A program made the translations under genes and the position numbers. Below, piece by piece: positions 51,197 to 63,333 of a stretch of 64,000 nucleotides of DNA. Every line of letters starts with the position of its first letter. Position 1 is the stretch's first letter. The stretch is from Nematostella vectensis (lineage: Eukaryota > Cnidaria > Anthozoa > Actiniaria > Edwardsiidae): positions 2,440,203 to 2,504,202 of the forward strand of contig NC_064037.1 of NCBI RefSeq assembly GCF_932526225.1, in the 5' to 3' direction. The notes below the pieces were generated by a model. That model was not told the origin of the DNA and did not search any database. It worked only from the letters and a program-made list of their open reading frames with translations.

Positions 51197-52859
51197 GGTT
51201 AATGACTCATCAGGCGATTAACACTAACAAACAACTGATAAAAACGATAAATCGATTACAGTAGATACTAAATACTGAACTTACTTGGATTACTATGTTC
51301 AACATTATAGGGATTCGAACAAAACCGAACGCTTCAAAAAAATCCGATCGTCGACAAATCAACATCTTAATTTAGGCTATCAAAAGCAACGTTTATTTGC
51401 TGCCAGAACGTTAGAGATTAAACACTCAATAACCTCCCACTTCAGACGGCACCAGCACCTACGACACAATCCACGTTGAACAAGTGTACCATCGCGTTGG
51501 TAAAACGCTCAACAAGAGGGCGTAGGCAGAGAAAGACACAAATGTCAGAAATGTCTCGTGAACTACACGAGGAGCTTAGCGCACAATACATGATTAATAT
51601 CTTCCACGTGTGCAGTGGGTTGTCTACCAGACTACATTTCAATTGCAGTCAAATCTCAACGAGTCGTAGTCTTAAAGACCGTCGATCCGACTTGCGCGAC
51701 GTGTGGTTTTATTAGGCTGTAACACCCTATGCAAAAGAGATGTTTATCACAGTAGTAGAGCATTCAACCCGCTTGAACCACGGCGACTCTCAATTATCAA
51801 ATAGTACAGGGAAACAGTTGTACTTTGAAAAATGATGAGAGATGTAAAAAACGTAATGTTATCCAAATTTTCGCGACAGTCAATTTTTGCGTCACCTTCA
51901 TTTCATTGCCATTCACCAGCGCAAGTCCTTGCACAGTGACGATCACTCACGATTACATGTAAGCTACACGGGGCAGTATGCATCTATATTCCGCCACCAG
52001 ACACCTCATGTCCGACAACGGAACAAAGGATAAAAATTCTTGATTTTTGTGGAACAGAAAAATCCAAATAACCCAATAACACACACACGCACACAAAACT
52101 AAGAACAAAGATGGAAGCCAATAAGAAATACACTCCTGAAAATACATATTTGAACCCGGAACAGGCGCATAGTCAGGATTCATAAAATAATAATAATAAA
52201 GACTTATATTGCTCCTCTCACCTATAAATCCAAGGCGCTTTACAGAGATATAAGATATATACATAAAAAATATACTTTAACTATCTAAAATTTCACTTAC
52301 ATCATTCAAGAACCAAGTGTGAAAGACTTCGCTTAAAAGCCTTGACTTTGGATTTATAGGCACCTATTTCTTTCAGGGTATTTACGGTGTTCTACTGGTA
52401 GACCCTTGAACCACAAGTTTTCAATTTAAAAGAGAGTTGGGTTAAAAGAGACTCATTTGCAGAACAAAGACTAAAAGCATGTATAATCATCTTGCAGTAA
52501 CTAAAGTAAATGTTCTTTTCTAATTTTTGCAATATTGCACAGAAGAAGACATGTAGTTGGTTATATCTCAAAGGCAAGATTCGATGCGGCACAGGTTGAG
52601 GGTCAAATTATATAATTTGGTATCATCAGTATAAAATGGAAGTTTACACCATGTTGACTGAAGTTGTCAGCAAGCAGTGCAGTTTATAGAGAATATTACA
52701 TGGGATCCAACATCGACCTTTGGGAACAACAAAAAGCATCTTCAGGCTATAAGGGAATGTGTGCTCTGTTTTGACAAAATAGGTTTGGTTTTTCAGATAA
52801 TAAGTTCACCATGTCAAAGCTTTAAAGTACCTGTTATGCCATATTGATGCTCTGGCCAC

Positions 52860-53030
52860 TTGGGAAGGGCATTGTTTACTAAGAGGGATGCACAGTCATA
52901 GGTATTATAAATGGAAAAAGTACATGTGATGGTTCTTAGGAAATGGACCATTCCTTGGTGGTGAAGGGGTGCAGGACGTAGCACGCACACCACCTAACTT
53001 TGTGCCTGTTGAACAAGTGCTTCGCGTCAC
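52860..53030 (+). repeat. dispersed repeat, second copy at 58440-58600
   Basis: Both copies contain gcacagtcataggtat or gcgcagtcataggtat, followed about 80 bp later by a gaaggg(g)tgcagg/gtggagg-type segment and a cacc-rich end. They are direct-orientation copies of an unidentified repeat. Confidence 0.6.
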
Positions 53031-53511
53031 AAGCACCACACAGGATCACAGAGTTATTAACTACTCCTCAGCCTCCTTTCATATGAGAGGGCAGCAAATG
53101 GAAATAATCACTTAAATGTATTTAACACATGGTAATATGAACCACAATTCAAATTGATGTACACTTTCAAAAGTTCTTAGAAGCCATACATTTCTGCTAA
53201 ATAAGACATTAATTTTTTATTGAGAAAACGTGTTCTTAATTCAACACAATATTCATCATGATACAAATCTTACAAATCCATTGACATGTTTAATGGAAGT
53301 GCAGGATATGTGTGTACAGGGACCAAATATACGTTTAACAGTTACATCTCAATTCCTCCAACCTCCCTGGTAATAATAACACCAAAAGAGTAAAAAACTA
53401 AAACTTACCAGCCTTCATGGTGGTCCAAACAGGAAAAACAACTTTAGCCACGACAGATAATACAGTAGTTCTACTTTTCAACTTGAACACAACATTTTCA
53501 TTACATTCTGT

Positions 53512-53790
53512 ATCCCTAACACGTCTCCATGTGCCATTCCACATTTAATCCTTTGCTTATTCCATTTTTCCTTCCTTTTCATGTGACCAAGCCAAATACA
53601 CCAATGCTTCCATGTAGTAGTAGTATTCCACATGTGATCCTTTTCTTTATCATGTTCCCTTCCGTTCAATAGCCAAATACACCTCCAATGCCCAACATTT
53701 GTCCATGTAGTATATTTCACATGTGATTGTTTGCTTTATCATATTCCCTTTCTTTAAATGTGACAAAGCCAAATACACCTTGCATCCTAT
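53512..53790 (+). repeat. degenerate tandem repeat of about 90 bp, three copies
   Basis: The strings ccatgtagta, ttccacatgtgat, ctttatcatattccctt and aagccaaatacacc recur in the same order. This explains the Trp/His-rich minus open frame at 53478-53720, which is not a gene. Confidence 0.75.
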
Positions 53791-53965
53791 GGATGATAAC
53801 TATAATAGGTCCTGTAGATAAAGGTTAACTGAGATTAGAGTTGAGAAGGTACTGGCATTTGAGAAGAAATTAGCAACCACACATTTAGTATTTGGCACAC
53901 GAAAACTTGGCAATACAGTATCAAAAGAAACAATTTTCTCTTTGTAGATTACGATAGATAAAGTA

Positions 53966-54584
53966 AACAGTGGCTCATAATAACATGGACCGGCTCAAAA
54001 TAACATGGACTAACTCGAATTGCCCCCGAGGTAAAAAATTGCCCCCATCTTAACATGTTCTCGAATGTTCACCAATTCTAGTGTTCTCGACTTCGGAGCG
54101 GTGCAATGTGTGATCTAACACCTTAGTTAGATAAGAGAACTTTTAAAAATCGGCATTGGGAACAATTTCAGAATAAGAATTGCTCATCTTGATTTCTAAA
54201 GAAAGAGGCATTAAATAATCGTGAGATGTTTGTGAACCAAAACTGAAGAGTGCTGCTTGAAACCAAACGCTGATCACATCTACCTAAGACAAATGTTCAG
54301 GACCACGCATTGCGCCCTTCTGGAGCTGGGAATCACTAGAATTGGTGAATATTTGTTTAAGTGAGGCAAGTTTTCGCCATGCCAGCATTTTTTGTCCTGG
54401 ATTTCAGGGATGACTTGATAACCCTTGACAAAAATTGCGGTTGAGGACAACTTTTGCAGTGCTTGAGTAGCCCGTTGACAGCTTGTAATCTGATTGGCTC
54501 AGAGGGGACAACTATTGACCTTGGGGGCAATGCGAGTTAGTCCATGTTATTTTGAGCTGGTCCATGTTATTATGAGCCACTGTT
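53966..54584. mobile_element. 619-bp MITE with about 60-bp TIRs and AGTA target duplication (family E)
   Basis: The left end aacagtggctcataataaca continues with two direct sub-repeats of ataacatggac and reaches attgccccc. The right end is the inverse with two or three mismatches. AGTA occurs immediately outside both ends (53962-53965 and 54585-54588). A second inner inverse pair (caccaattctagtg / actagaattggtg) lies near 54070 and 54328. No transposase is present. Confidence 0.85.
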
Positions 54585-54599
54585 AGTAGCAGATCTGGG

Positions 54600-56810
54600 G
54601 GAGCAACTCCAGAATCCCCGCTCTGATTTCTATAGAACAAGCCTTTAAATACAAGGAAAGTGCAAATAATTGGGCATGTATTCTCAAGTTTAGCCATCCT
54701 GGGCTTTTGAAGGTTAATGTTTCAATGTTTGTTGCACAGCCTTATGGTTATCTCTTGCACTGCTTCAAATCTTCACCTAAGAAGAATATTTTGATTAATA
54801 TCTCAGGCTATGTAATATATGTCAATGAAGAGATCGTAGAAAGTTTGCACCAAAAAAATCAAATCCATTATCAAATCGATAATCCAGCATTTTCCTGGTC
54901 ACTTACTGTAGCTACAGCTAAGTGGTATTTGCCAAAACAATAATTTAATGCAAGAGAAGTTGACAAGTGGGGCCTATTTGTGTCATCAAATTTGCAACGG
55001 AGAAATAATTTGAGTTGTATGGGGATGCAATACATAGAAATTATTGTAGGTGAGTCACGATGGCTTAAAAAGACAGTAGTCTTACTATGACGATGCTTTT
55101 ACCCCTAAGCTAAACAGATAAACAAACAAACGAGCATATAAACACTACATCAATAAGTGATTACAAATTGATATTAACACAGAGCACAACCAACAGTTCA
55201 TTGACCTCGTATGTCAGAGAGCGTCCTACGATCTCCCGTAGTTTTCCTGAGCTGTAGTTGTTTTCTTTTCCTTTTTCCTACAAAGTTTTTTTGATTTTAG
55301 ACTCGGATTGCTTCTTGGTAGAGGAATCTAACAGAAAAGATTATACCGCATGTCCTATACCGTTTCGTAATAGTTGTTTATCGGGGCCTTCTCATATTTC
55401 TGAGGTTTGCCAGGGCGAGGTAGAATAACAGCAAAGTCATTGTGCTAGTAGAAGGGTTTGCTTTGCTATGTAACTGAATGGTTCTATGTGTATACAAACA
55501 GCTAAGAGCGCACTGTAAACTCACATAAAAAATACAGCAACAAATACGCACAAAAGAATAGACGAATCTGCACGCATTGTTTTACCTTTCGATATGGTCA
55601 CCCACTTCCACGCAGCAAATTTTCGTATTTTCCCTGACATTTCGTAGCATAAAGCTTTTGAAGAGAACTGAAAAGCACAACAAAGGTTGTACTGGTTTCA
55701 ACTTGTACAAAAAGTGGAAGATTTGGACCTTGAAAGAACAAGAAAGCTACCGAAGAAGATAAAAGCGTGTGGACCTTGCAAGTCGCCGGATGCGGTGTGA
55801 CCTCGTGACCTGCGCATTTCGATTTTCCCGCCCGCACGGTGCGCGTAGTATGATGGGTAGACGACAAGTATATGAACGAAATCGAACAATGATGTGCGAT
55901 TTTTTGTACGCTGAACTTTCCTTCTTCGCTTCCCATAAACATCGAACTCACCGGCCCACGTTTGTCAATGCCCGCAAATCTGTCGTGAAAGCCTCACTGC
56001 TTGCTGGTTCACCAACTAAAACTCTCGCCTGAATTGAGTGTTCCGGCCGACAACTAGCCTATCCGGTATGAGTGCAGTCTTTGTGATTTGTCACTTCCGG
56101 CAGGGGCGTACGCAGCCTATTGGCCTGCAGTCACTGGACTGCAAAAAAAATTTTCGACCTCATAACGAGGAGGAAAAATGAAATGTCTACTCATTCATTT
56201 TTATGTACGTAGTTTTATATATATGATGAGGATAAAAACTAGAATTTTCTTAATCATGGTTAGTCTACAGATGATTTCCAAACATATTGTTATGTCGTTC
56301 AGTGCCACGCGACGACTGAAGTACTATTTTAGATCGAGGATGACAGAGGATCGTGTAATATTCTCAAAAGTCTGTCGCATTGACGCCAATTTCAAACCCA
56401 AAAGCGGGAGCTATGAAATCTTCACGGGGATGCGGGATGAGGGGCCACGCCCTCATTCAGCTTCTGGATTCTTTGATTGCCACTTCTTAAAATCCTGCGT
56501 AGGCCGCTGACCGGTTAGTGATGAGTAAGCCCGATTTCTAGCTGAGCTTTTACACGGTCACTTCTCTATTTTCATGTTTTTGTATTGTCGTTGTATTCAT
56601 TGCAATTTTATTCAATAGTTTTCACTACATGAACTGTTGGAAACAATAGCGATTTTATTAAAACAAAAACCGGCATGCGATGCGCGCGAAAAAGGCTGGT
56701 TATGTTGTAAAGCGAGACCAGCCTTCCTCGCGTGCCAAGTTGGTATAAGTAATCCGCTTGTTGTTGATTAGGCCTGCTGTTTCCGCTCAGTCCGCTTCGC
56801 TGCGACAGCA
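54600..56810. other. intergenic, no gene seen
   Basis: Several overlapping open frames occur on both strands at 55577-56510 (up to 117 codons), but none shows a domain, signal peptide or splice context that I can support. Confidence 0.4.
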
Positions 56811-56816
56811 ATCATT

Positions 56817-56993
56817 CAGGCCCGTAGTCAGGATTTTGAGCGGGGAGTTCGTTTTACCCATTTAGCGGACCATTTCCCCTTCGGTAGCGCGCCCTAGCTT
56901 GCAGTGGTACTCAATTTTCCTTCATTTAAGCGGACCTTCCAGTCAAATGGGGTGGTTCTTTCAACCACCCCCCCCCCCCTGGCTACGGGCCTG
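56817..56993. mobile_element. short TIR element with caggcccgtagycagg ends
   Basis: The 16-bp ends caggcccgtagtcagg and cctggctacgggcctg are inverse with one mismatch. The termini resemble the gcgtagccagg elements at 10186 and 59353, but the inside differs (repeated agcggaccat-type strings and a poly-C run). Confidence 0.7.
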
Positions 56994-57957
56994 TCATTAC
57001 ATCCCAATTAAGTCTATCCGTAAATGTCTACCTCCGTACTGAACTAAGTTGCAATCCAAATTTACAAGTCACTCCAAATTCCAGCACTAACCTACGCTAT
57101 TTTCATTGTCTTTGATTTGTACGCTAATTACGGTAATCGGTACGGTAATCACATGCGTGCGTTATTCGCTCATGAAAGCAATTTATGATTCGTAATTCCC
57201 TGATATTTTTCTCTTCAATTAAAGACTCTCATTATCACAAAAGCGCTAAGAATATTCCCCGATACAATTGCAACACTTTCCATAAAAGGTCAGGGGCCTC
57301 TGAACGGGACATTGTTTCGTGTACTGTACCATTATAAACCCTCTGCTAGAATGAGGAGACCCTGTATTTGCTTATCTCCGCGGTTACCTCTCAGATAACT
57401 TAGAGTGCAAAAGTGCGCACTAGCTATTATTTCCCCAGGAGTCAAGTAGTATAGTGTGATTTCCAGTGGGCAAATATAACCGCTGTCTTATCTATGCTTG
57501 CAATCAAACCGTTGAAATCAGGCGCGTACAAAGGGGGGGGGGGGGTGCGCAGGTCGCGCTTTCCATATGATACGTATAACTGTTTCAGTTTCAGTTTATT
57601 TGTTAAACCAGGAAAGAGAATACAATTTTTTTTCATATAAAAAGACAATAATAACAAGTTATATTAATATAAAATATGAATACAAAAAATAATGGAAGCC
57701 CAAAAGAAGCCTGGGGCTAATTAAATATGGACTACCCCTAAAGTTAAACTAGAGATCAGAGTTAAAGTCATTAATAAGTGAGTATAATATATCTTAGTGT
57801 AAAAACAGCAAGCAAGCAGACAAACTGCGCACCTCCTGAATTTTGAAACGACTCCAAAAAGATATTCAAATTGTGACTGGCCGACGCAGGCAGCCCCGCC
57901 CCCAAATTAAACGTGCTCATAAACATCTTTAGATTCCTTGTAGGAGTCAAACTGTGT

Positions 57958-60150
57958 TCAGTATTCATCCGTCTCACTAAAGAGTTTGTAAATGTACGTC
58001 ATCACCACGACGCTGAGTTGGACAACGCGCCAAACCCGGACCTCGTAAAGTGCTCCGTACAACATAGTCCTTATCCACGAAGAAATAGCCGTCCAGTCAG
58101 TACCAGGCGAGGAGCCAGAGTTATACGTAGATATGGTCATACTCCGGACCAGAAACTCGGTGTAGACAAAGATGAACACAAGTCTTACTGTTAGAGGGTT
58201 GACGGAGAATGTCCAGCTGCTTCCGCGAGCTGCCTCACCATAAGTACTATCTTCGTCATCGTCCGGCTCTGTTAATCCCTGGAGTGATAAGGGGACGACA
58301 GTTGAACTTTAGCGGGAGGTATGCGTTGACGGGGAGGGAAGGAATTGGGGAATGGATTAAAGCTACGTCATTAAACTAGTCTTCCAAGAATGCATGGATT
58401 TGTTACGTTTTTTACGTTCAATATAATCAAGTGCATACAGAGGAGTTGCTAAGGGGGCTGCGCAGTCATAGGTATCATAAAGAAAAAGCATAATTTTGAT
58501 GTCCTTTCAATAAGAACTGAACCGATTTTTGGCAGCGAAGGGTGGAGGGGGGCACATGCATCCTGCACATCACCTTTGCGTACATGCTAGTTTAATGGCC
58601 ATGCTCACTGCCAGTGTTCAGATCTATGTAACAGATGTATGTAACATTGTAAAAATACTCGCCTCAGCATAGAAAGTCTTCAGCAGCCACATAAAGCACA
58701 AGACAGCACTAACACGAATTAGCGCCAGAAACAGATAGGTAGGCGACACAAGGTTACGTAGAATCAACTTTGCCTGGCCCAGCTGGCCTGGAATGCAATA
58801 ATACACCCTAGTAAGTGATCTCTCATGTATAAATAACACACCCGAATAAATGACTTCTTGTGGATAAATAACAACTTTAACGCAAGCTCAATTAGGCAGG
58901 TTTTGTAGGCATCATAACAAGCTAATAGAATCTAGGAGGGCCATCCAGCCTATTGAGATAATACATACTCTTGGAAAATAATAATAGGTAGGCACCTTAG
59001 TCAACAAATAATCTAGGTAGGCACCTTCATCAACTAATAAATCTAGATGGGCACCTTAGTCAACCAATAAATCTAGGTGGTCTCCCATTCAACTTATAAA
59101 TCAAGGTGGGCACCTGCATCAACTAATAAATCAAGGTGAACACCTTGGTCGACCAATAAATCTAGGTGGACATCCCATTCAACTAATAAATCAAGGTGGG
59201 CATTTGCATCAACTAATACATAATTCTAGGTGGACACCTAAAACAACTAGTTAATCTAGGTAGGTAGCTTTGCCAACTAATAAATCTATGTAGGCACCCT
59301 AGTCAACACATAAATCTAGGTGGGCACCCTAGTCAACAAAGGTGGAGTTAGCGGCGTAGCCAGGGGGTGGCCCACTTCAAGCAGCCAAAAATAAAGTAAA
59401 TGTATGAGACACTATCTAGAATACAGGTGAAAATGCCTTAAAAGGGCCTTTTTGGCCCCCTCCTGTTAAAAATCCTGGCTATGCCACTGTAGCTGCCAAT
59501 ATGGCACTTACTGATGCTGCTGGTTGCCATTGACAAAAAGGCTGTGAGGAAGGACTGCTGACCGAAGGAGCTGAAATCATGGTTGTGGATGAGATTCGTC
59601 ATTGATACAACACAGAATACAGTATTTTTATAAAACCCCCAGAATAAGAAAAAGCTATATTGTGAGAGCAACATAAGGGACAGCCCTGTAGATCACCTCT
59701 GTTTGATAGGCATATGGGGAAACAGTTCTCGTGGAGGTAGTATTAATTCAGCATAAGAGATACACATGTAGATCACCCATGTCAATAAGTCTAGTGTGAA
59801 TTCAGCAGAGGGTATAGCCATACATAGCTAGATCATTCCTGTGTGAATTATGAGCACATCTCTCATCCCTGTGTGAATTATGAGGAGACCTTTCTCAGGG
59901 GCTAGGCAGGTCACCCCTGCATGGTATAAGAAGAAGAAGATCATGGAGGAAGTGTAAAAAAGTATTAAGGGATAGCCAGGTGGGTTGGCCATGCTAGAAT
60001 AATAAGGAAACGTTTGATAGAAGGTATCCACATACTTGCTCCATGCATCTGGCAATTTGATAGGATTGGTGCTCATCAGACGCTCTTGTTTCATAGCCCA
60101 TAATATGCTGGTGAGAACAAGAGATAGCCCAGCTGCATCTGAGATGATAC
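57958..60150 (-). CDS. unidentified multi-pass membrane protein, C-terminal exons
   Basis: Four exons join in phase: 60150-60036, 59570-59512, 58787-58659 and 58268-57958 (TGA stop), about 204 codons with 4-5 hydrophobic segments. They are SDAAGLSLVLTSILW, FLTAFLSMATSSIS, YLFLALIRVSAVLCFMWLL, PLTVRLVFIFVYTEFLV and VVQLSVVVMTYIYKLF. An acidic loop (PDDDEDSTYGE) separates the third and fourth. The protein ends seven residues after the last segment. The first exon starts with two bases of a split codon, so at least one upstream exon exists, but I could not place it. I do not recognise the family. The last donor/acceptor pair is ambiguous (an alternative acceptor lies 11 nt upstream, at 58279). 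The terminal TY plus hydrophobic residues only loosely recalls gustatory-receptor-like TM7 and lacks the QF. Confidence 0.5.
58975..59345 (+). repeat. 30-bp minisatellite, about 12 copies, in an intron of the membrane-protein gene
   Basis: Variable units of aataaatctaggtgggcacc followed by ttagtcaac or ttcatcaac repeat with a roughly 30-bp period. The array lies between the 59570-59512 and 58787-58659 exons. Confidence 0.9.
59353..59487 (-). mobile_element. short TIR element, same family as 10186-10345, beside a splice donor
   Basis: Ends are ggcgtagccagg and cctggctatgcc. The interior (ccaaaaataaagtaaatgta, ggcctttttggccccctcct) is the reverse complement of the element at 10186-10345. Its right edge is about 24 nt inside the intron from the donor of the 59570-59512 exon. 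Confidence 0.8.
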
Positions 60151-61125
60151 CTGGAATCCACAAACAGATTAGAACTATCTATTTACAAACTTCTTTCAAA
60201 CTTCTTATCAATAGATAGACTATTTGACTCATAGAAAACGAGAACGAGTAGTCTAATTGTTTTAGAAATCCACTCACATACTACCTTCGAATAACTGACG
60301 ATTTTAATAATAATTTATGTTGTTTTTGTGAAAATGCCGGTTTTTTCGCTACTCGCTATCTATCGCTCAATAGATAGTGAGTACGGGAGCCAATCAAATT
60401 GCCGGATTCGTGTTAGTATGTGAGTAGATTTATAGTAATATAGTATATAATGCGCGCACTTATTCTTACTAGTCTCAATGTTTCGAGGTTATTACAAAAG
60501 GATTTCATTAAAACTTAGTCTCCATTTTTTGCGCCTCTCAAAACAAGGTGCGTCATGCAGAGAGCGTCATTATTAACTAAAAAGATGTGTTACTAAAATG
60601 CAGAAATGCGTCAATTGTTGACATAGTTGCTGAAGGGGGGAATGCGCTTATGCAAGGTAGGACTAGACAACGACCTGTGGCTTTGTGTTCCATACCCCTA
60701 CTTTTGCAAAAGCATTGAAACATTCAAGACATTTATTTCCATTCATACATTATACTTATACTTACAATTGGAAGTAAAGGGGGTTTTTCTAATTTCTTGG
60801 AGTTGCATTATTGTTTTATTCATAAAAAACTGTCCTACATGCATATTTATCAGAAAAAACATCTTTTCCAGGATGTTTTATGAACCTTAAGACTGACCTA
60901 AGCCGCGCGCAAACAGAACCAATATTTGCCGTAATTACAGGCGCTTGGGGTACCTGTGCCAACCTAATGAATTTCTTTGGTTAGGTCTAAAAAGGTCATA
61001 TGAGAAAAAAAAAACTCTTAGGTTACTCGTTTACAAGGACACCTCATTATTGAGAACAGCTTTCAATGTACAGACAAAAAGCTCTTTACGTTTTCTGTAA
61101 ATGTCAACCTGCTAAATGAAAACAC

Positions 61126-61165
61126 ACTCATCATCACCATCATCACCGCCGCCACCACCACCACC

Positions 61166-61230
<65 letters not shown>

Positions 61231-61235
61231 AACCA
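61126..61235 (-). repeat. CAC/CAT trinucleotide microsatellite
   Basis: A run of (cac)n followed by (cat)n on the plus strand, roughly 30 units. It lies about 220 bp past the stop of the DEG/ENaC-type gene and may be in its 3' UTR. The Met/Val open frame through it is an artefact. Confidence 0.95.
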
Positions 61236-61455
61236 TTATCATCATCTTCATCATAGCTGATGTGGGCCAAGCAGTATTGCCAATACAAAAGATCTCCATC
61301 TTTGAAATGTCTGAGCCTTTAAGATCTCTCGACGTCAACGAGAAAGGCATCCAAGATCGAATATGACAACAGGCCTCATACTGCCTTGTTGTCTCACGGC
61401 TTTATGTTCATTCTATGTTAAAAGTGTAGCACCAGTTCGTTGAGATTATCTTAGC

Positions 61456-63333
61456 CTAGTCATCCTGGATTGCTGCCCGGGCTTGTCTCTCTTTTGCTTC
61501 TTTCCTAAGCCGATGTCTATGCAGACAAAGCATGAAGACGAGATCGATGAACTCGCAGAATGTAAGTAGACTGCAGCCTAGAAATAGCCCCATGTTACCG
61601 CCCACGTCAGCTGTGAAGGTAACAGGAAAAAAAATCTTATAACAGAAGCATTATCATAACATTTACACAGTACTATATACTCCCATCCCCCTTCCCCTAC
61701 ACATGTCACAGACAACACCCCTCCCATCCCCCCATACAGCCCAACAACACCCCTCTTTCTCCTGCTTCCAAACTTAGCACCGAGAAACAAAGAGATACTC
61801 CCCATTTCTTGACCTGAAGTCGAACCCGTTTTAGCAGAGGTGAGAGGCCCCATTCTTCGACGCGCTAACACACATGGCCACCTGTGGTGAGAGGCCCCAT
61901 TTGCTGACGCGCTAACACACTGGGCCACCTGTGGTGAGAGGCCCCATAAGGTGACGCACTTACACATTGGGCCACCTGTGGTGAGAGGCCCCGTAAGGTG
62001 ACGCACTAACACACTGGGCCACCTGTGGTGAGAGGCCCCATACCCTGATGCACTAAGACACTGGGCCACCTGTGGTGAGAGGCCCCATACCCTGACGCAC
62101 TAAAACACTGGGCTACCTGTGGTGAGAGGCCCCATACCCTGATGCACTAACACACTGGGCCACCTGTGGTGAGAGGCCCCATAAGGTGACGCACTAACAC
62201 ATTGGGCCACCTGTGGTGAGAGGCCCCATAAGGTGACGCACTAATGCAATTGGCCATCGGTTGTTCTATATTCATATTCACACCCAACGTCAACAGCTCG
62301 TAACCCCTCCCCCTCTCTCGCCTCCAATGCCACTCACAGCCGAATTCGCTGATTCCATAAGCCGGCTTCTCCTCCAGAACATCAGTCAGTAGCGTCTCGT
62401 AATAGATCTGCACCTGCGCAATTTGTTTCCTGGAAAGAAAAGGAAGCCACTCAATTTCATGTGCTGTATTTAAGAACTCAGCTTTGTCCCTAGCTTGTAC
62501 CTGATAGTAGGTCTTCCTTTTTTTCAGCGCAGAACTTGTTCATTAAGCTATATTTACATCTAAATTTTTCTTTTCGAATCTTTGGATTTGGAGCTACGAT
62601 TAGTTTTCCACTACCTGGACATTTTGTCTGCCAATCAGATTCCATTATTATTAATGGAAAGAATAAAGCGAATAAAGAGTCCCGACTAATCCCTTACACT
62701 TTTCACTAGAATCAACCTATTAAGATAGGCTTCTATTTCAGCTCAACGTCGATGTTATGCTGATATATCGCAGACATACACCCTAGTTCATAAGAACATC
62801 AGCGAGCTAGTGTGCACCAAGTACGTGAATAGATTCTTGAGGTCACACCTTAAGGCCTCTTGTATCTGGAGTAGCACCTCGTCTTGACTCTTTCCTGTTG
62901 TGTTGACTTTGACCAGTTCCGTAAAGTTTAAAAGGACGGGAAAAATGGAATCCCATAGATGGTCGGATGGAAAGTATGCAAGTGATAACTGTATCTTGTA
63001 ATGAAGGGCCCGGCAGGGTTTTGGGCAGTCGCACATTGCTGGGTTGAGCTCTACTGCAAAGTAGACAAAACACTACTGTCTTCACAGACAAAAACATAAT
63101 AAGGAACCTAAGCAAACACGTTTCTGGACAAAACTGTATTGATAAAATGGTATTGATTTTAGGAAACACATAGAATGAGGATTTACAAAATAACACGTAG
63201 CAATTTACTTATAGCTCTAGAGCACGGTGTTTGAATAACCGGCTTGATCACGACATATAAGATAACTTACGATATGTGGTGGACACACAGTTAATTATCT
63301 CGTCCGATGTACAAAACTGAGTGACGTTAAGAC
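61456..63333 (-). CDS. DEG/ENaC/ASIC-family sodium channel subunit, C-terminal exons (5' partial)
   Basis: Exons 63333-63271, 63053-62849, 62429-62338 and 61610-61456 (stop TAG) join in phase. The first encodes a Cys-rich extracellular piece (FCTSDEIINCVSTTY). The second carries the family signature CDCPKPC followed by YKIQLSLAYFPS. The third gives YYETLLTDVLEEKPAYGISE, matching the ASIC segment before TM2. The last contains DVGGNMGLFLGCSLLTFCEF, the pre-TM2 and TM2 region with the GxS selectivity filter, here GCS. A short basic tail (HRHRLRKEAKERQARAA) follows. These channels are trimeric, sodium-selective and gated by protons, peptides or mechanical force. The N-terminal half, TM1 and the acid- or ligand-sensing regions are outside the window, so the gating type and exact subfamily cannot be assigned. 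Confidence 0.92.
61830..62265 (-). repeat. 47-bp minisatellite, about 9 copies, in the DEG/ENaC-type gene intron
   Basis: The string tgagaggcccca recurs at 61841, 61888, 61935, 61982, 62029 and onward, an exact 47-bp step. Units contain actgggccacctgtggtgag. The array ends about 70 bp from the donor at 62337. The repetitive His/Arg/Gly open frame is an artefact. Confidence 0.95.

Larger units (their letters stand above)
50000..53500. other. intergenic, no confident gene
   Basis: A CpG-richer patch at about 50040-50560 could be a promoter but no gene can be attached. An isolated minus frame at 50578-50805 has a protein-like composition but no family or splice partner. A 3'-end-like dispersed repeat (ataataataataa then ccaaggcgctttacagaga) lies at 52184-52260. 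Confidence 0.35.

Noticed and set aside
55577-56032. Overlapping open frames of up to 117 codons on both strands
   Set aside because: No domain, signal or splice support, and both strands are open, which suggests chance.
57958-58268. Assignment as a gustatory-receptor-like protein
   Set aside because: Only the TY of the TM7 motif fits; QF is absent, and overall similarity was not recognised.
61578-62413. His/Arg/Gly-rich minus frame next to the channel exons
   Set aside because: It is the 47-bp minisatellite read through an intron.
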